The position numbers and the translations under genes were made by a program. Shown here piece by piece: positions 1 to 10,553 of a stretch of 64,000 bases of DNA. The notes below the pieces were generated by a model that made no database searches, was not told the DNA's origin, and saw only the letters and a list, made by a program, of their open reading frames with translations. Each line of letters begins with the position of its first letter. Position 1 is the first letter of the stretch. The stretch is from Amanita rubescens (taxonomy: Eukaryota > Basidiomycota > Agaricomycetes > Agaricales > Amanitaceae): positions 1 through 64,000 of the forward strand of contig WION01000189.1 in assembly GCA_015039365.1 (NCBI GenBank), read 5' to 3'.

Positions 1-844
1 ACCAAGTTAATCCCCGGGGTCACGTTCCAGGCGAATTGCTGGCAACCAGACACATTCCTGTCGTACACAAAGAAGGGGCACTCTTCGCTAATTGTGGTGC
101 GACCCTGAGGGTCTGGAGCCTACCATTTGAATCAGCACTTCACTCACGATGAATCATGAGAAGAATCTGCAATATCCGAATCGTTCAGATTAGACAGCAG
201 GCGACGGCACGACTCGGGGAAAAGCTTTAGCCACGTTGTCTGACTTCTCTTCGTAAATTATAAATGATAGAGATTTGACGATATCCGTTTTTTTAGTGCT
301 AGTTTTGGAGAACAAGATCTAGAAAGGCGTCAGTCTTGAAAGCCTTCTTTGCCAAAAACACCAGTTTCAGCCCTTTACGCACCGGCCATGGCGCGTCCTC
401 TTTAGCGGATGACAAAGACAAAGCACAGGTATATTACACGATGTACACGACGGCCGCCCATACCCTACCATACGCCACGAGCGTCACGGGGCCTAAACAA
501 GGAGTTAAAAAAAATAAAAAATCTTCTTGATCCAACAGAATCCAACGGGATTTCGTACGTCCTCACCTCGAAAGCAATGACGGGCACCGACCTTTCAACT
601 GGCTGCATGTATTAAGAGGCTCGCCTTACTAGGTTTCCTGAAAGAAAGGTTCGAAACGAACCTGAAATGATATAGTTGTGAATGCATGTAGCATGCTTTT
701 TGGTCTTCTTCAGCGTCAACGCGTCACTTATATATAAGTGTCGTCATCTATCAAGTCCAAACAGACACGCATTTAAATTTTACGGTGACTAATAGTAATG
801 TGCGGAAAAACGAGGCGTTTGAATCACCGTTCTCTTTCCTCCAT
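1..844. other. Intergenic, no gene recognised
   Basis: No coding region with a recognisable protein. Short open frames at 336-615 have no domain, no credible splice pattern and overlap each other. There is a local inverted sequence GGTTCGAAACGAACC near 648. A TATA-like stretch lies near 729 (tatatataagtg). Nothing else can be supported. Confidence 0.5.
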
Positions 845-1110
845 TCGCTCATCTTTGTGGTCTAGTGCCCAACACTGGTGCTCAGCTGAGGGGAAAATGC
901 ATGAGGTCGGTCTTCTTGAACTTGAGCGTGACTAGGCGGTTGATCGATATTGATCAATGAATGCAGGTTTTGGATGGCGTCTTCGTCCTCGGCCGCAGCA
1001 TCGGATTTATGGATTATTGCCTCGACTTGAATCGTTTACTCGCATTCATCAGCGTGGCATACCCCCGTTATTGGCCTAGATGAGATGGGCCTATTCTTCT
1101 CGTATCTCAC
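845..1110 (+). pseudogene. Relic of the 3' end of ATP-citrate lyase
   Basis: Reading 972-1016 gives [14 protein letters not shown], nearly the same as [14 protein letters not shown] in the last exon of the complete ATP-citrate lyase gene at about 32,200. The similarity continues at the DNA level. The intron upstream of that exon (gtgactag...tgatcaatga) and part of the preceding exon can be followed back to about 850. Downstream the sequence drifts and runs into stops at about 1,080. It cannot encode enzyme: only the end of the citrate-synthase-like domain is present and substitutions replace the conserved GHHLDQKRL stretch. It is an old truncated duplicate on the same strand as the parent, 250 bp upstream of the NACHT-ankyrin pseudogene. 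The match to the last exon is strong. The extent upstream of 950 is less certain. Confidence 0.7.
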
Positions 1111-1365
1111 AGGCTCGCCCGTTGATAGTGATATCACCCATCTCTTTGAAGCCTCAGGTTATCGCGTTTGGGCGACAGCGACATCGGGTGTACCATAGAT
1201 AGTTCGTAATAGAAACAATGGGTCTTCACATTGGCCTTCTGACATCCGTGTATGCTTGAGTATTATGGTGTTCGGACAATGCCGCAGCGTGGTATGCGTG
1301 ACGCGTGACTGGACCCATCAACACATCTTGATCTTGTACTTCACCATCGTGCCTCACAAAGTCAC

Positions 1366-4300
1366 ATGCTTGCAAACTCTCAACTTACAGTTGTCAAAGA
1401 TAGCATACTGACTGATGTCAAGGGCAACTATGTGTGTCCCATTCTTGCAATATCCATGATTGATAGAAATTTATGTTTTGCTTTGCAAACCAGATTCAGA
1501 ACACTAGCACAGTTTACAGTATGTGACTGCTTGAACAATGACTCTGACAAAGCTGAATGATCCATCCAGTCAGTACTGAAGAGATTCTGGGTAGGTTATC
1601 CTATGAATATCTGCACTTGTCCCTATACTGTTTTATTGTGCCGAAACTCTACTTGTAGGGAAGTTCCATAAATGGTTGAATGCACCTGATCCCTCAACCA
1701 ATCATAATTGCAAGAAAAAAATACCATAAAAATACTGGTCAGTGGCTCCTTGATGATGCAAGATATGGGATTTGGAAGCAACAACCCAATTCCTTTATGT
1801 GGATCAATGGAATTTGTAAGTGTTGCTTCTATATAGAATGAGGCAGTAACTAATGTATTCTTTGTAGCTGGTTGTGGAAAATCACTCATCTGGTGTGTGG
1901 GGCTATGACTTTTTTATTTAATCAACTTAGCATGAGATAGTTCTACCATTATTGAGGATATCAAAGCCATTGCACAGGCTCAGCCTGGAACTGGTCTAGC
2001 ATTCTTCTATTTTGACATTCATGACAGGGCAAAGCAGGCTATAAGAGGTCTTCTTTCATCTCTAACATTGGTCTGACAGCAAGATCTGAGAATTACCTCC
2101 CCATGCAGAAGCTTTATGAGAAGCATGCTAAAATTTACAGCCCAACAGAAGATGAACTCTTGGCTGCTTTTAGAGCTTCTTAAAGGCTTTAAACAAGCCT
2201 ACATATAATTGATGCTCTGGATGAATGTGATGAATATCATCAGTTATTTAATTTGATCAGGACTATTCATCAGTGTCAAATGGAGTCCCATCTTCACCTC
2301 CTGGTGAGCAGCAGGAGAGAACAAGATATTGTTGTGATGATGGAAGAATGTCATACAGCAGAAGTACAACTTTCTGCAAATTTTGTTGGGACAGACATCA
2401 TGTCTTATGTCCAATCAGCTGTTGGGGAATATAGGTTGAAGAGGTGGGGCCATAAAGTTCAAGAATTAATAAAAGCTAAACTCATTAATGGTGCAAATGG
2501 AATGTATGTGGACTGTCTTCAACATTAAATATTTAGCTGAGACAATGAGCAGGTTCCGCTGGGTGGCTTGCCAAGTTGAAGAGCTGAGGAAATGCCCAAA
2601 CCAAAGGATGCTTCTGCAGAGTCTTGAATGTCTTCCCAAAGACTTGGAGACTACCTATGATCAAATACTCCAAAGAATTGATGAAAGTGTAATGCCATGT
2701 GCAAAACTTCTTTTATGTTGGTTGGTGTTTGGAATCAGACCATTGAAGATAGAGGACTTGCCACTGTTTCCACATTTGATTCATCTGAAGGCACATATGA
2801 CCCCTACTTGGCACTGGCACATCCTGATGATGTGATACAAGTCTGCTCAAGCCTTGTGACAAAGACAGATGATAAAACAGTTCAATTGGCTCATGCATCT
2901 GTGAAGGAGTATTTCCTTAGGAAACCAAGAATGTGGAGAGATGAGTGATTGTACTGAATGATATGGAGATAGGCCATGGGTTGCTTGCTTTTGGCTGCTT
3001 AAAGTACCTTCTGAAGGAAATTGGATGTCTGCTGTGACAGCATCAGACTTTCCTCTTCTCAACTATTCAGCTGAGTTTTGGCCTTATCATTATAGGCTGA
3101 GTAAAAAAAGCTCAAATTTACATGCCTTGCTATGTCCTTTCTTCATAATGTACAATATTTGAAATCTGGGCATCAGGTACAATGAGGGAGCCAAGTCCAT
3201 CACTTGGATGGGATATGAAAAATGTTTACCAATTTACTGTGCAGCAGTATTTGGATTAAAGGATGTCTTAGAGGATTTGACATCAAATAATGTTTGGTCA
3301 GAGAATATAACAATAGTGTGCAAATTGCTGCAATTGGTGGACATATTGATGTTGTTCAGTTTTTGTTTGACAAGGGAGCAGATGCTAATGCTCAGGCTCA
3401 AGGTGGAATGCATCGCAATGCCTTGCAGGCTGCATCATACAATGGTCGTACTCCAGTTGTGAAGCTTCTCTTGGATATGGGGGTAGATGTCAATGCTCAG
3501 GGTGGATATTTTGGAAATGCATTGCAGGCTGCATCACTCAATGGTCATCTAGAAATTGTCAAGCTACTGTGGATAAGGGAGCAGATATCCATGTTCAGGG
3601 TAACATTGGAATGCATTGCAGGCTGCATCACTCAATGGGTATACTGAAATTGTGAATTTTCTCTTGGACAGAGGAGCAGATGTTAATGCTCCAAGTGGAC
3701 AGTGTGGCACTGCTTTACAAGTTGCATCCCTTGAAGGTCGTATGGAAGTTGTAAAGATTCTCTTGGGCAAGGATGCAGATGTCAATGCTGGAGGTGGGGG
3801 CTTTGGCACTGCATTGCAGGCTGCCTCACTCAATGGACATATTGAAATTGTAAACCCTTCTCTTGGGCAATGGAGCAGCTATCACTGCTCCAGATAAACC
3901 ATATGGTAGTGCATTGCAGGCTGCATCATGTGATGGTCAGATTGAAGTTGTAAAACTTCTCTTGGACAACAATGCAGATGTCAATGCTCAAGGTGGAGAG
4001 TATGGTAATGCATTGCAGGCTGCATCATCTGAGGGTTATATGGACCTTGTGAAGCTGCTGTTGGACAACAAAGCAGATATCAATTCTGAGGGTGGAAAGT
4101 ATCATAATGCTTTGCAGGCCGCATTACTCAATGGACATAGTGAAATTGTGAAACATCTCTTGGACAGGGGAGCAGATGTCAATGCTCCAGGTGGGGAGTA
4201 TGGCAATGCATTACAGGCAGCATCATGCCATGGTCAGAAGGAATTTGTGAAGAAACTCCTGGACAATGGAGCAGATATCAATGCTGAGGGTGGAAAGTAT

Positions 4301-5919
4301 TATAATGCATTGCAGGCTGCATTATTCAATGATCATAGTGAAATTGTACAGCTTCTCTTGGACAAAGGAGCAGATGTCAATGCTCAAGGTGGGGAATATG
4401 GCAATGCATTACAGGCTGCATCATTCAAGGGCCAAACTGAATTTGTGAAACAACTCTTTAACAAGAAGATAGATGTCAATGCTCAGTGTGGATACTATGG
4501 CAATGCATTGCAAGCTGCATCACTAAATGGCCACAATGAAATTGTGCAGCTTCTCTTGGACAATGAAGCAGATGTAAATGCTCAGGGTGGAGTTTATGGA
4601 ATGCATTACAGGCTGCATCATATAATGGCCATAATGACATTGTGAGGCTTCTCTTGGACAATGGAGCAGATGTCAATGCTCAGGGTGGAGAGTATGGTAA
4701 TGCATTACAGGCTGCATCATATAATGGTCACACTAAGATTGTGAAGATCCTTCTGAACAAGAATGTTAATGTTAATGTACAGGGTGGAAGGTTTGCCAGT
4801 GCATTGCAGGCTGCATCATTTAGTGGCCACATTGAAATTGTCAAGCTTCTTTTGGACACAGTACATGTTGATGTTCAGGGTGTTGGAGCATATGATAATG
4901 CATTGCAAGCTGCATCATCACAAGGTCATGATATAATTGTGGAGCTTCTCCTGGATAAGGGAGCAAATGTCAATGCCCAGAGTGAAGAGTATGGCAATGC
5001 ACTGCAAGCTGCATCACTCCATGGTCACAATAAAACAATACAACTTCTCCTAGATAAGGGAGCAGATCTTGACATGCTATGTGGAGAGTATGGAAATGCA
5101 TTGGAGGCTGCATCATTCAATGGCCATATAGAAATTATAAATCTTCTTCTTGATAAGGGTGCAGATGTCAATGCTCAGGTTGGAAAATATGGCAATGCAT
5201 TGCAGGCTGCATCATATAATGGTCATATAGAAATTGTGGAGCTGTTTTTGGGGAAAAAGGTAGATATTAATGCTCAAGGCGGTGCATATGCCAATGCATT
5301 GCAGGCTGCATCATCTGAGGGTCATACAAAAGTTGCAATGCTTCTCCTGGACCAAGGAGCAGAAGTAAATGCTCAGGGTGGAGAATATGGTAATGCATTA
5401 CAAGCTGCATCATTCCTTGGTCATACTGAAGTTGTGAAACTTTTACTGGACAAGGGAGCAGATGTCAATGCAAAAGGTGGAAATTTTGACCATGCATTAC
5501 TTTGTGCATCATTAACTGGATATATTGACATTGTGAAACTTCTTTTGGACAAGGGGGTGGATGTCAATATTTGGGGTGGAGGATTTGGAAATGCATTGCA
5601 GGCTGCATCATACACAGGGCAGCTTCACATTGTCAATTTTTTGCTAAAGCAGGGTGCAAATATCAATGCACAAAATGGAATATACAATACTGCATTGCAG
5701 GCAGCATCAGCAGGCTGGAATGGCCCAGGAAAAATCTACTCAGAAGCTATTGTCCACCTGCTCCTCAATTCTGGAGCAGATGTGAATTTGAAAGGTGGTC
5801 AATATGGCAGTGCATTGTATGCTGCTAAATGTTGTCAGAAAGATGTCATAGTTGACATGCTGTTGGAAATGGGTGCAATTGATGACTCAAAACAAGATCT
5901 GAGAACTTATGAATCATGA
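1366..5919 (+). pseudogene. NACHT-ankyrin (NLR-like) pseudogene
   Basis: This is a decayed paralogue of the intact gene at 39,968-42,880; the two align along their whole length. In order: an N-terminal beta-type leader at 1,366-1,430; a linker with KFHKWLNAPDPS; a split Walker A (GIC...GCGKS) at about 1,810-1,890; a Walker B remnant (IDALDEC) at about 2,208; NACHT winged-helix remnants to about 2,950; then about 25 ankyrin repeats to 5,870. Breaks seen by comparison with the intact copy include an extra A in an A-run at about 1,705 and single- or double-base losses near 2,077, 2,170, 2,208 and 2,770. A further shift lies at about 2,940, with more inside the ankyrin array near 3,350, 3,590, 3,860 and 4,600. 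With at least nine disruptions of both signs it cannot be one protein. The largest intact stretch is the C-terminal ankyrin frame at 4,642-5,919 (425 codons). Intron positions match the intact copy. It may be a remnant of an intracellular NLR-type receptor. Confidence 0.85.
3346..5870 (+). repeat. Ankyrin repeat array, about 99-bp units
   Basis: About 25 tandem units of 33 codons with the consensus GNALQAAS..GH.EIV.LLLD.GADVNAQGG. Units are strongly similar at the DNA level; the words aatgcattgcaggctgcatc and gtcaatgctcagggtgga recur. This suggests unequal exchange or gene conversion within the array. Several units carry frameshifts. Confidence 0.9.
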
Positions 5920-6356
5920 TGAAATATGGCAATATTCATGTACTACATACATACTATACCATATACATGATCACTGTGCAACATTCTAATAACTTGAAGT
6001 CCAGGGCCCATCTAAGATATTGTAGGTTATACAAACTTAAACTCCCTGTTTATAATAGCACTGAGTGGCACTTTTATGATCTTCACACACCAGTGGGCCA
6101 ATGCAGACACAGTATGTGTTTGGAGCATCCAGAAAGTAAGATGTTATGGGCCTTTCATGTAATCCTATGATTCAGTCTTTCCACCTAGTCTTCCTGTTTA
6201 ACTCCAGTCGAGGTCATTCCATGCCTAACTGCTATGACCAGTGTATATTTAGTCGTCTAGCATTTGGTACCCCGGGTGGGATGGTGAAATATGTGCATCC
6301 AAGAGAGCTTGAAATTTGTTCAAGCTTGCAACGATGCACTAGGTAATAAAACAGCT
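5920..6356. other. Gap holding duplicated F-box 3' flank
   Basis: From about 6,240 to 6,356 this non-coding DNA matches, in reverse complement, the sequence just after the truncated F-box copy at 25,073-25,190. The shared sequence includes the word ctaggtaataaaacagctct. The F-box duplication therefore extends at least 100 bp beyond the stop codon. The rest (5,920-6,240) is AT-rich 3' flank of the NACHT-ankyrin pseudogene with nothing recognisable. Confidence 0.6.
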
Positions 6357-7783
6357 CTAATATGCTCCGCTATCTGTCGCGTCGATACTGAGCCCGTAAG
6401 TCCACCATTCTTCGCCTACCACTTCCGACTCCTCCCAGTATGTCAAGGACACGCCAAGCTCTTCCAGCTGCTCCCACTCATCTGCCTCCCACTGCGGAAC
6501 ATACTCATCGCATTCCAACTCCTCTGCCCCGCTCAGCTCGAAATGCTTCCACCACCGTAGACGCATGCAATGGAAAGTCGCAGTACAACAAAACAAGCCT
6601 CTTGAGCGGTAGACTCGGTTCACGCGCAAACTTCTCCAGTAACTCGACATCGAAACCACTCCACTCGGCATCATATATCCCATGCAACGCAATGCACTCC
6701 AGCATTGGAAACGGCGGCCCCCTCTCATCCTCTCCAAACATAATCCAATCCCACGCATTTCGTGATAAATATGCCTTCGTGACTGCAAACCGACGTACGC
6801 TCCGACACCGAGATGCAAAAAGCCTCAATGCTTCGTACGTCGTTGTTGTATCCTCATCTTCCCATTCGTCGTCAAGCCATTTGCCTTTTTCATATAATGG
6901 CTCACGCGAGCCATCTAAATGCAAATCTTCGACCATAGGGGCCGTGATGCACCCAATCAAGTCGCACGCAATCCCAGGAACCGATACTGCCAGATGCCTC
7001 AGCCGTGGCAATCGAATATCAAACGAAATCTCCGATCTTAGTCGTCCCTTGACCGGTCCAAAATCTCGCGTCAAATCGTGCCAGTTCTGCTGAAGGTGGT
7101 GCTTCATCCATAACGACTCCAGCTGGGGCGTACAATTGAGAAGCGGCGCGATAAGTACAACATAAGGATATTCACATTCGTCCTCGCGTGATCCGTCGAG
7201 AACGAGGGTACTCAGGTGGGAGAAGGACGCAGAGAGGGGCAACATCGGTACGCAGTCGTGAAAGGTGTTTATGTGGAGCTTTCGCAAATTGGGAAATATG
7301 GTAGTGGCGTCTGCGAGTACCATATCCAGTTGTGGCCATTCGGGATACAACAGTCAAATTCGACTCGCTCTCTGTCAAGATAGAAAGCACCTCGAGCGCT
7401 TGTAACACCTCCCTGTTCGAAAAGACATCACAGACAACACCGCCTGCCAAGAAGGATGTATGAGCGGCGAGGGCGAATTCGCGAATTTGAGCATTGTACT
7501 CTGCCAACAGCTTGCACAGTGCCGAAACTTCGTCCGTGGGCTCTGTAACGAGTCCTATGCAGACAGTAAGCCTTGCGCCCTTGGTGCGCAAGATCTGGGC
7601 TCGAAGGAAATCGGGTCCGTCAATGGTGAATTGGCGAGGACAGAGAATGACAGTTGTCCAAAGTGATGGGATGGAATGCGTAACTGCAGCAAATGTTTTG
7701 CAAGTTTCTGAAATGGCCAGATTGTCGCATTGGCACACGATTTCGGTCAGGACCTCAGTGGGTAGGTCGGAGATGATATTCAT
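6357..7783 (-). CDS. F-box protein, copy 1 (two frameshifts)
   Basis: The N-terminus, MNIISDLPTEVLTEIV.., followed by a Cys/Thr-rich helix and PSLWTTVIL, is a divergent Agaricomycete F-box: LP at the start, leucine-rich helices, and a terminal PSLW. F-box proteins bind Skp1 and present substrates to SCF ubiquitin ligases. The remaining roughly 400 residues are leucine-rich without clear repeats and end in an acidic segment (EADEWEQLEEL). The frame is broken twice. There is one extra base at about 7,347, and one extra T at about 6,530 that is absent from the copy at 24,528. Correcting them joins three frames into one protein of about 470 residues. Each break is a single base in otherwise well-preserved coding sequence, so sequence error is as likely as decay. 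The start at 7,783 is set by the F-box and conserved in the second copy. The substrate is unknown. Confidence 0.7.
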
Positions 7784-7789
7784 GGCGCG

Positions 7790-9000
7790 AGATTACGTAA
7801 TAGGCGTCAAACAACTGATTCTCTCTCGAGACTCGCTGCTATTGGACTCCGCCATCACCGCGTATTTTCAACAATCGATTCATCCGGTAACCGGTTCTAA
7901 CTTCTTGCACCTTTGTAACGTATCTTGAGCAAAAAAAAAAAGCAACGACAAAAGCACCACTTACCACACTCCTCGACTGTCCTGCCTTTTCAACGTCCAA
8001 TGCAACTGCGCGGGATCCTTCGCACTCGTCGCCAACTCGATCTTCACACCCTCTTCCATCCCTCTATAAACCCGCTCGGCACTTTCAATATACTTACCGC
8101 TCGCAAGCACTGTTAACTGTGAGAAAGGTGGACCCCATGGTAGCGACAACGGACGCAACCAGATTCACGCAGATTGTACTTTTGCTACGCGTGCAATTCT
8201 AAGTGGCCCTGCCACATTACCGCTCATGTCTCTTTCGCCAGTGGCACGAGCGCCTCTCCGTTACCCTACTCTACTGCCGTATCCCCGGGCCGTCAACGCT
8301 GACTAGGATTTCCGGGAACCACGATCAGCACCACCTTCGAGATAATCGCTTCGTCCCGGTACAAAGGAAAGTTCATGGCCCCAGAAATCGTCATGACCGA
8401 GTCTTCGACAATCCCTCATCATTTCAGTGGCTGTACAACATGTGCTGACTGGGCGGTCAAACGAACAACAGCGTTGTCAAGTGGCGATCAAAATGATTCG
8501 GAATCCAAGTCGCAAACAATTGACGCGGAAGGCTTGCCCTAATTTAGACTTTCGCCGCCAAATTGCTTTAGGAAGTCGGGCCATTTTTACTGTCCACCCG
8601 TCGCTCTTTCCAAGTTTGGCAGTAAGTAACTTACACTATAAGACTCAGTCTCCCGCATCACAACTCTATTGTCCTTAGGCAGTGCTATCATTCACAGACG
8701 CGCGCCTCAAACGCATTAGGATTTCGGCGACGCTGCAGCCGTACTAGGACCTTGAGGCGTTTTTGGTAGTAAGGAGTCTAACATGACGAAATCTATATGA
8801 ATTCAATTTCTTTTACAGGTAATGCTATGTGCATCCTCAGTGCTATAACATGATTTATACCAAATTTCACACTTCATTTTCCATTATATTTCTTGCGTCA
8901 CGCATTGGTTTGACTCTTCACCCTCGTCGCAGCAGAATCATAACTGTTAACTGGCGTACTATGGCATCGCCTGCAACTCAGAAGGCTGTGGGGTCATACA
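7790..9000. other. Upstream region, possible gene remnants only
   Basis: A 65-codon frame on the minus strand (8,158-7,961; LTVLASGKYIESAERVYRG) and another stretch at about 8,400-8,290 (minus, PLYRDEAIISKVVLIVVPG) look protein-like. They are separated by stops and belong to no family I recognise. They may be pieces of one decayed gene. An A-run lies at 7,929-7,940. No confident gene. Confidence 0.25.
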
Positions 9001-9009
9001 GGTATATAA
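9001..9009 (+). promoter_or_regulatory. TATA box of the small dsRBD-like gene
   Basis: The sequence ggtatataagg lies about 40 bp upstream of the ATG at 9,048. This is a canonical TATA element and supports that ATG as the start. The predicted 5' leader is very short. Confidence 0.5.
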
Positions 9010-9047
9010 GGCGAGAAAATATCGTTCAACTCCTCAGTACCAGCGAA

Positions 9048-9466
9048 ATGAACACCAACCTCTGTAAGGGTGCTTTCCCAACTGTCCATGTTGTACTAAA
9101 CTAACGCCAACACAGCCTATTCCCAGAACCTCCTTATTTGGACCAGAATCAAGAGACTGCCAGCTCCCGAATATCGTTGCAGTGTGGGACGGCAAACTGC
9201 ACCGCCATCATGTTACTGTCTACAGTACGTAGTACCTCTGAGAAAATCGATTGCACCGTAAACTGACTGGTATGCGTCAGTTCAGGGCGAGCCTTTCGGC
9301 GAGGCGATGGATGAATCTAAGGAGACAGCCCAAGAGGATGCCGCCTTCCAGGCTTTAGTACGTTTTCGGTGAAATCAGTGCCGAGAGAGTTTTATTAATA
9401 TGATCAATGCAGTTCAATCCAGAGCTTGCAACCGGGTTCAAGTTACTGTACACCGGCGTCCCGTGA
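9048..9466 (+). CDS. Small dsRNA-binding-domain-like protein
   Basis: Four short exons: 9,048-9,063, 9,116-9,224, 9,281-9,357 and 9,413-9,466. All three introns are GT-AG, about 50-56 bp, the first with a ctaac branch site. The predicted protein of about 85 residues has the pattern of a double-stranded RNA-binding fold. An N-terminal helix (YSQNLLIW) is followed by strands around VAVWDGKLHRHHVTV and a C-terminal helix with the G..SK..A...AA..AL signature (DESKETAQEDAAFQAL). Between helix and strand the frame needs a one-base change at about 9,150. If that is real the gene is broken; if it is an error the gene is intact. Stand-alone dsRBD-like proteins of this size are common in Agaricomycetes and their role is not established. 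The assignment rests mainly on the C-terminal signature. Confidence 0.45.
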
Positions 9467-10553
9467 CTGTAGCAATCTACTAACCTTGTCCGAGTCTTTG
9501 AATTGTACATAGTTGTATGCAGATTTGAATATATTGATTAGTCGTTATTGTAATCCCGGGACCGCGAACTCGAGTGGCGCGCTTTATAAGTTTTCGCCAC
9601 CGACACATTACAAGACCTTGTTGGTGCTTCGCGTGCCTCTCGCCAGCACTGTGTGATAATACGCTGTTGTAATGTGAGTGGCGACATTTCTCAAATTGTG
9701 ATGTGTGATGTCACATCACACGGTCAATTTGCTACTGCGCCCACCCCGCTGCCTGCACCCAATGTATTATATTTATTGTACAATACATTTTGTGTCAAAT
9801 ACAATGTAACTACACCATGTAGACAAGAGGCGCGTCGAAATTCGACGTGCGTGATGTCACTGATGTGCTACATCACGCTAAACCCTCGGCTATCACGGAC
9901 CTGGTGATGAACTCGCGCACTAGGGTAGGATCATGTCCAGACTCCTTCCCAGTCTCGTCTGGGGGGTTGGACGTCTTATAACGCATAACGGCTCGTACCC
10001 GAAAGATCCTATGTAGTATCTCAGTCTCTCACAAAAATCAGCAAAAATTGCCTGAAATTTTTTAAAAGCCTCTGCGGTTTTGGTTATCTGCTAGTTTTCC
10101 AACATCTTATTTTTTTTTGGCTAACTGGTGTCTGGCACCGCTAACCCTTGATATATTTAATACAATATCGTATCAAATGACAAGGTTTAGGAATCTGGAT
10201 GATACACGAGCCTCCACGGGAAGCGTATGAATAAAGGAGTGTTGGCAGCGGAACCGCCATCCACTTTGTGCAGATCCTGACTCTCACGACGCCATAACAT
10301 CGCACTAGACGTAAGACCGACATTCATTCCCAAATGTTTACGACTTGACGAATAATCCAACAACTGTTAGAGTCTGAATATGGGTAAAGGTCTCGGTGTA
10401 ATCTCCAGCCAAGTAGCCAGGCGAGTTCACGCTAAGTGATAGTCAAATAATCGAATTTTCGGTCATGTCCAATGAATGATGGAACCCTAACAAATGCTAA
10501 GAACACTTTATCTTACACTGGTACAATACAGAATATGTGCAGGAATAAATAAC
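9467..10553. other. Intergenic, palindrome-rich
   Basis: No gene. It contains a cluster of four perfect inverted repeats (see the separate repeat entry). The rest is unremarkable up to the 3' end of the P450 gene. Confidence 0.5.
9703..9877. repeat. Cluster of four short palindromes
   Basis: Four inverted repeats occur within 175 bp. At 9,703-9,721 the arms are GTGTGATG/CATCACAC around TCA. At 9,761-9,789 the arms are AATGTATT/AATACATT. At 9,833-9,847 the arms are CGTCGAA/TTCGACG around one base. At 9,850-9,877 the arms are CGTGATGT/ACATCACG. The word GTGATGTCAC occurs in the first and last. It could be a regulatory cluster for divergent promoters or the remains of a small hairpin transposon. 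Neither is proven. Confidence 0.5.

Noticed and set aside
1366..5919. Reading the first NACHT-ankyrin locus as one functional gene with unusual introns
   Set aside because: At least nine indels of both signs are seen against the intact paralogue, several inside conserved NACHT motifs without splice sites.
7172..7350. Two separate overlapping genes in the F-box locus
   Set aside because: They are two frames of one protein joined by a single extra base at about 7,347.
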